The position numbers were made by a program, and so were the translations under genes. Shown here piece after piece: positions 58,980-64,000 of a stretch of DNA of 64,000 nt. The notes under the pieces are model-generated. The model was given only the letters and a program-made list of their open reading frames with translations, was not told the DNA's origin and did not search any database. The stretch comes from Podaxis mareebaensis (taxonomy: Eukaryota > Basidiomycota > Agaricomycetes > Agaricales > Agaricaceae), in the NCBI GenBank assembly GCA_018524725.1, contig JAEUWP010000416.1, positions 22,480 through 86,479 on the forward strand, given 5' to 3'. Each line of letters opens with the position of its first letter. Positions within the stretch are counted from its first letter, which is position 1.

Positions 58980-60450
58980 ATACCTCTGAAGTCGTTCGCA
59001 GATACAAAAATTTCTGCGCTTCGAAGTTCTTTCGAACCAGGGGAGTCCGTTGCGAACGCGTTTGTCATCGCGCCATTTAGTCCAATGACAAGTCCGGGCT
59101 CGGACAAGCTTGCAGTTCTCCCCTATCTATATCCGTTGCTCTCTTCCCATCCGTCAATGTTCAAAGGCTTGTGGATCATGAACGTGACGAGCGCTGATGT
59201 CTTCGGCATCAGCACATGTGGTGTTGATCACACTTCAATCGGTGTGCTGGCGATGGTAGTGGATGACAATACTGCTTGCCCTTCCCGACTTTCCGAGTTG
59301 ACGTATATCTTTCCCGTTTGTTCGGGATTTGTTGGTGGGATGTCGGGATGAAAAGTGGCGGTGGGTTTCGAGCAGGCACGATATCGGCATTCTTTTGGTT
59401 GCCAGGATGCATACGAGGGGGTATTAGTAAAGCCATAAAGTCTTATTAGTTGATTAATACCCCGTTGCACTCGAATGCAATGTCAGAAGATCTTAGTAAT
59501 TCACCGACTCACACTGCAAAGATCACGGATGAGTCTATAATTACCGGCCTCTCCGGAGGGGCTTATAGATCAATATGTCAAGTCTGGTGATCAGAATTAG
59601 CATGAGTGAGCATAAGACTTTGCTTGGAAGTCCGAACCCAAGGGATTGACAAGCAGGATGAACGGAAAAAAGTGATATTTTTGGTGTACACCTGGAGTCC
59701 GGCCCTGAGGGCCAGGAGAGTCCGCCTAGGGTCTGAAAAGTCCAAATTCGGATTTGGGACTGGATGACTGATGATTATTGTCGCCCCAGCCATTGTCGTG
59801 GAAGTTTATCGGTTTGTCGTGGTGTGGAGGCGGGATTCGTCACATAAGCTCAGATCGATGAGTGGATGGCACACCGGCCACCAGGGGCCTTACATGATCT
59901 AATCTTATCACGGGCTAGCTCTACAGGCACATTAATAATGGAGGGGAGGATGATTTGAGCACCGAGCCATAGTGAAATCCGAGGATTGTCACATTCAATG
60001 TTAGCGGACTAGTGCTGGGAGCGAATGCGAACCATTAGGTCATTATCCCCAGCCCCTATTGTGGAGAGGTATCCATGGTAGTATTCCCGGTGGCCTCACC
60101 CTCCGAGGCGGTCAATAATGATCAACATACGTACACCCACTTTATGATCCCGCGGCTTCGGGTCGTCACTAGTCCATACTTGTTGGAGCTTACCGACAGA
60201 ACAGTTCATATGCGGTCCAACTAGTTGGAGATAAGCCCAGTGCTGACACGTTAACACCCACCTATAATTCCTGCTCTGGTAACGCTGGTAACTCGGTAGG
60301 GCCCGGCGGTAGTGTTACCATCTTTTGCAATAGTCTATCGCCTGCGGCTTGCATATTCCCACTTGTGAGACTCAGTCAAGTCGATTTAGCTGACGAGAGG
60401 ATTCCATTAGGTAGGCACACCAGCCACTGCTCTTCCATCCAGCCACTAGA
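58980..60450. other. intergenic, unresolved
   Basis: A minus-strand frame at 59107-58850 is protein-like (GLVIGLNGAMTNAFATDSPG, ending in a Ser-Gln repeat) and competes with the plus-strand frame over the same DNA. The rest of the interval shows nothing recognisable. Confidence 0.3.
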
Positions 60451-60461
60451 TTTTCCATTGA

Positions 60462-60737
60462 TTATCGTCGCCAAGTATAATAGAGTTTGCTTCTATATTT
60501 GCTCCTTGCTTTAGCGACCTCTCCCGAGATCGTATTTCGGCGGCGGAGATTCTGACATATCAAAATAGTATCCGTACCCGCTCGGCATATATAAGTAACA
60601 CTGCAATCATCGGTGTCCGAACTACCCTCATCTGGTACCGCCACATGACAGGCTTCCTCCTCGCTCTCTCTCGTCTTTCGACCTTTTCTTTTAGTCTCGC
60701 ACTCACGCTCGAAAGCTTGTGACTTCGACCCCTCCAT
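60462..60737 (-). CDS. hypothetical charged protein, 91 aa
   Basis: ATG at 60737 (MEGSKSQAFERECETKRKGR), open to a TGA at 60462... the exact end depends on splicing. Charged, with a KRKGRKTR basic patch that could act as a nuclear signal and an acidic DEGSSDTDD segment. No homologue is recognised; a single small exon with modest support. Confidence 0.25.
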   Translation of the reverse strand: MEGSKSQAFERECETKRKGRKTRESEEEACHVAVPDEGSSDTDDCSVTYICRAGTDTILICQNLRRRNTISGEVAKARSKYRSKLYYTWRR

Positions 60738-61003
60738 ACCATCGCTAAGAAAGCGGCCCTAACACCAAAATGGCATTTCGGCCCTCCAGAACCTCGATTG
60801 CTCGATAGCCGATCCCTGACCCTTGACTCACCCAGGCCCTGGCGGCGCCGTTAACCTCAGGCGGCGGCTTCCCGACAGAATTTACGACTGTGCCGAGTAC
60901 CGACGATACAAACCTCGTTGCCCGCTTATACCGCTCGAAGGAGCTCTAACCCTCTAACCCGGCCTCTCAACTTCCCAGATCACCATTCCCCTATTTCAAC
61001 TAC

Positions 61004-61866
61004 TTGATCCTCAGCTTAAAGCCCACCACAGTCCAAGGAGCTCGAGTAGTTAACCCGCTTGCCGGCTTCTCCTTCAATGGCAAAACCGTTAGGTCTACTT
61101 CTTCCTCTCATGTCACTCATTTTACTCGCCTCTCGACTCATGCTCGATTATCCTCTGTGACTCCTCCCAGCAGCTCTTGTGAACTGGTCTGTACTGCTAG
61201 TGACGATTTCGAGCTTGTTGAGCCGATGACTCCCTGAAGCCATCTCCAGATCAGGAAACCTCAGCTGGTACGGCCACAGTGACTGCACACAATGGGCTAG
61301 TCGAGCTCTACGAGCGAATAGCACTGGCGATCGCCCGCAGTCGCTGACGAGATAATCTGCTCCTGCGCAGCGCTGTGATCAGTTGGGGATTGATCACTGT
61401 TACTGATGTGTTGCTCGCTTAGAATTAACCTCAGGTACTCCCGACAGAGCATACGGCACGGTTTCGGCATCTCCCATTACGACTCCCTCTCACCATATAG
61501 GAAATTTCGAAGCGGGCTGAAACCTTGGGGATCTGCTTCGCCGTAGCACCGCAAATCGCGGTTGATCGAGTCTTGGTTCATGGTTTCGGTGGGCTTAATA
61601 GCGCCGAGATAGGCTCACAACGTATTCTTAGATACCGTCGGGAGGGTTACATGGCGCCGTTTCGTCGGTACTTGACCTCCCCTTCCGATGTTGCTTTAGG
61701 GGTCAGGCGAACCACCAGTAGTTCCATTTCTTCACGCGACGGTAGTCGGCTAACCAGCCTCATTCCCCAAAGCCGAAGAGATGCCGCCGCCGCTAAGCGA
61801 CGCGTACGAAGAGAGGAAATAGAGGCCATTTCCGGCAACTTTCCAGGACTGTTCTCAGATTCATGA
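61004..61866 (+). CDS. coding-looking fragments, hypothetical
   Basis: Two plus-strand pieces: 61004-61237 ends in a Ser/Thr-rich, acidic tail (CTASDDFELVEPMTP), and 61525-61866 ends with an Arg-rich segment (SRRDAAAAKRRVRREEIEAI). Both look like C-terminal ends of proteins. They are not joined by any splice structure I could find, and the family is unknown. Confidence 0.25.
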
Positions 61867-61869
61867 TTT

Positions 61870-63490
61870 GGAGAGGTGGGGTGCTTATTGTCCTCGGTTC
61901 AGTTTCGTTCTTGACTGTTGATGTATGATCAGTATGGTAGCCCCGCCGGAACGAGCGGAAGCAAAGCGATGTCACGGTTGCTTCGTATCATTCTAGTGCC
62001 GATAATGTATGACTCACTCAATAGGGAGGGATGGGAATTCACGATATATCGACGAACCATTCGCAACGCATGCGCTTTCGAATGTCTGCATCGAACTCCC
62101 ATATTGAACAGATCCAATTTGATTCATTACTGTCTCGGTCTGGCCTCTCACAATTTCCAGACCAGTCGATTAGAACCTTCTCCCTTCAAAGTACGCACGG
62201 CTTGCCGTAATCGGGTCCCTTGTTCTCGATCCCGCGATGACAGCACCAGCGACAGTGTCAACACAACGCCACTGCATGGCTGGTTCACTCTATCTTTTGC
62301 TTTAGTTTCGGGTTGAGGAAGTCGTAAGGCCGAGCTTGGTAGAAGTGCTTTGGAATACTTGAGCAGGAGGCGTTGAATTGGATGTATAGCTGGGTACGTA
62401 ACTTTCATTGAACATTTGAATAGAACCTCGCGGATGTAATATCAACGCTCCAATAATCAGTGTCAGCAGTATCTCGCAAAGTTCCTATCAGTACCTTTCA
62501 GTCAAGGAAGAACGAGGAATTCGACTGGATTCGACAAGTAGGAGGGGAGGAAGAGAGGAGGCAGCAGTGCGATAAGCATCACCCTAAGGATCGTTCCCCC
62601 CACAATCCCCCATTGGTACATTTGCTAACTGAATACGATGCCAGATAAACCACCCTTCCGCAACGCGCAATCCAGCCGTCGAGAAGAAAGCTAGCAATGT
62701 TCGATGTTTCAAAACCTAAGGCCCAGAACCTACAAGTTGACACCGAGCCGCACAAGCTGAAGAAGCGGTTCAGCTCCAACATGGCATATTATGCATGCAC
62801 CAAGGATTTGTACGTACGCACAGGTACAGATGCTTTTACGGAGAGTTGGACATTGTTACGCCGTGTACTTGGGTTTGAAAGCGGATCAGCTTGAAAAGAG
62901 CAGGTACGCCTTCTCTCACAACGATTAACATGGGGGACTCAATATCCGGGCTCAGGGTCAGCTCCCGCGCCGAGCCGCCTTGTCTACATGTTGCAATTGC
63001 AAGAGGAGCGTATGGCAGGCTTCTTTTACCTCTAACGGAAGTGAAGTCTATATTTGAGCATGGAGAGGGAAGCGGGCGTCCCTAGCTACATGATGTCGCA
63101 GGGTGGAGGAGCTGAGCAATATGCTCTGGCGTATTCATAGCAGCGGTTTAACATGATAATGTTTCAAATACGAAATCCCTGAGCACTGAGTTCTTGAGGG
63201 CGGAACATTTTCTAAAGGGATGCCCGACGTTGAAACCCCGATTCATGTTGATTGTCATCAAAATAAGTGTTCCGCGAAAGGGCGGAATCAGTTCGTGCCT
63301 CCAGAAGTCTACGTATTTCAGGGTCATTTCACCCGAGAGCCTTCAGGGCTATCCTACATTCCAGAGTTCAATCTGTAATCTGTTTGTTCTCCGAGTAAGC
63401 TTGCAATAAACAATATTATGTTTAATTCAGGGATGAGGGTGCACAGAACATATTGGATATTAACTACAATTTCTGTCATTTGAGGGAGGA
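61870..63490. other. intergenic with minor coding-looking pieces
   Basis: The plus frame at 62697-62894 begins MFDVSKPKAQNLQVDTEPHK and reaches a possible GTACGC donor near 62812; it may be an exon. A good GTAAGC donor near 63396 ends another plus frame. No gene could be assembled. Confidence 0.3.
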
Positions 63491-63496
63491 AAAATG

Positions 63497-63854
63497 AATA
63501 TGTGTTAGGGTTACTTGTTATCGGGACTCCGAAGAGATTGCCTCGAAGGAATCTGGCAGGCAGATTGATCGACTTTGCTATCTTCTGGCACTCCGTCCCT
63601 TGCACCGACATACGCCGGACAAACATCAAACTAGCGCCCAGCCTGCTCTTCCAGAACAGAACCCGCGGCCCGTGCGGGGTCAAAGCCCCACGCAAGGTAG
63701 TTCGGTCATTTTCCAATCTCGAAGCCTGGTTCGAATTCTCGTTGACATTGTCACAGTGAATTTAGACAATGGTGAATACGTCCGGGTATTAGATCCAGCT
63801 CATCTCGTTGATCGTCGCAAAGTCTTTCGGTCGGGATCCATCTACGGGTATTAG
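63497..63854 (+). CDS. probable terminal exons of an unknown gene
   Basis: Plus-strand frame open for about 118 codons after an acceptor-like TGTGTTAG near 63510. It reads YRDSEEIASKESGRQIDRLC, a Pro/Gln-rich linker, then SLVRILVDIVTVNLDNGEYV and RVLDPAHLVDRRKVFRSGSI. It can run to a TAG at 63854. Alternatively it is spliced at GG|GTATTAG (63845) to an acceptor ACTTACAG near 63900, which would add LLLPRSNC before a stop. Composition is clearly protein-like; upstream exons near 63.2-63.4 kb are possible. No family is recognised. Confidence 0.35.
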
Positions 63855-64000
63855 CTTCTGCCCTCAAACTAAGGTCATCTATCTGTCACAACAACTTACA
63901 GGCTCCTCCTTCCTAGATCCAATTGTTGAAGGAAGTGACGAAATGCACTTGTTTAAGTGCAAAGTATATTAGTGGACACCAAGTTTCACGCCTACTGCTC

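Overview
The window looks like nuclear DNA of a filamentous basidiomycete, most likely an Agaricomycete. The supported genes are cut by many short introns (about 42-190 nt, mostly 45-70 nt) with GTRNGY-type donors, CTAAC/CTAAT-like branch sites and YAG or AAG acceptors. The recognisable proteins (CENP-C, mitochondrial tRNA thiouridylase, F-box protein, Pns1/CTL transporter, PCL-type cyclin) have the form and order of domains usual for mushroom-forming fungi. There is no bacterial-type operon, ribosome binding site or CRISPR. I could not identify any tRNA or rRNA by eye.

Layout. 1-8.6 kb is gene-poor; minus-strand coding-looking fragments lie at 2.7-5.5 kb and an 87-bp-period repeat at 7.8 kb. 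8.6-9.4 kb holds a disordered 273-residue protein (-). 10.4-22.3 kb is gene-poor with several coding-looking but unresolved or decayed stretches (11.6, 14.5, 16.9, 17.9-18.65, 19.9 kb). 22.4-30.3 kb is the housekeeping core: CENP-C/Mif2 (-, 6 exons) diverges from the mitochondrial tRNA 2-thiouridylase MTU1/SLM3 (+, 7 exons), followed by an intronless F-box protein (+) and a 676-residue protein resembling the Argonaute siRNA chaperone subunit Arb1 (-). 31.6-36.2 kb contains two paralogous 4-exon genes (-) encoding 219- and 221-residue proteins with MGNC N-termini. They read as G-domain (P-loop GTPase) proteins whose nucleotide-binding motifs have been lost. Between them lie two copies of a palindromic foldback repeat, a duplicated segment and further coding-looking pieces. 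38.7-41.7 kb is a 905-residue choline-transporter-like (Pns1) membrane protein (-). 42-55.5 kb is gene-poor with a few small candidate genes. 55.9-56.9 kb is a Pho85-type (PCL) cyclin (-), and 57-64 kb again carries only small candidates.

The best candidate for something undescribed is the tandem pair at 31.6-36.2 kb: putative membrane-anchored pseudo-GTPases keeping the fold landmarks and intron positions of a G-domain family, but with both the Walker A lysine and the DxxG motif replaced. Exon structures of the named genes were worked out by hand and checked for reading-frame consistency (each sums to a multiple of three). They are not backed by transcripts.
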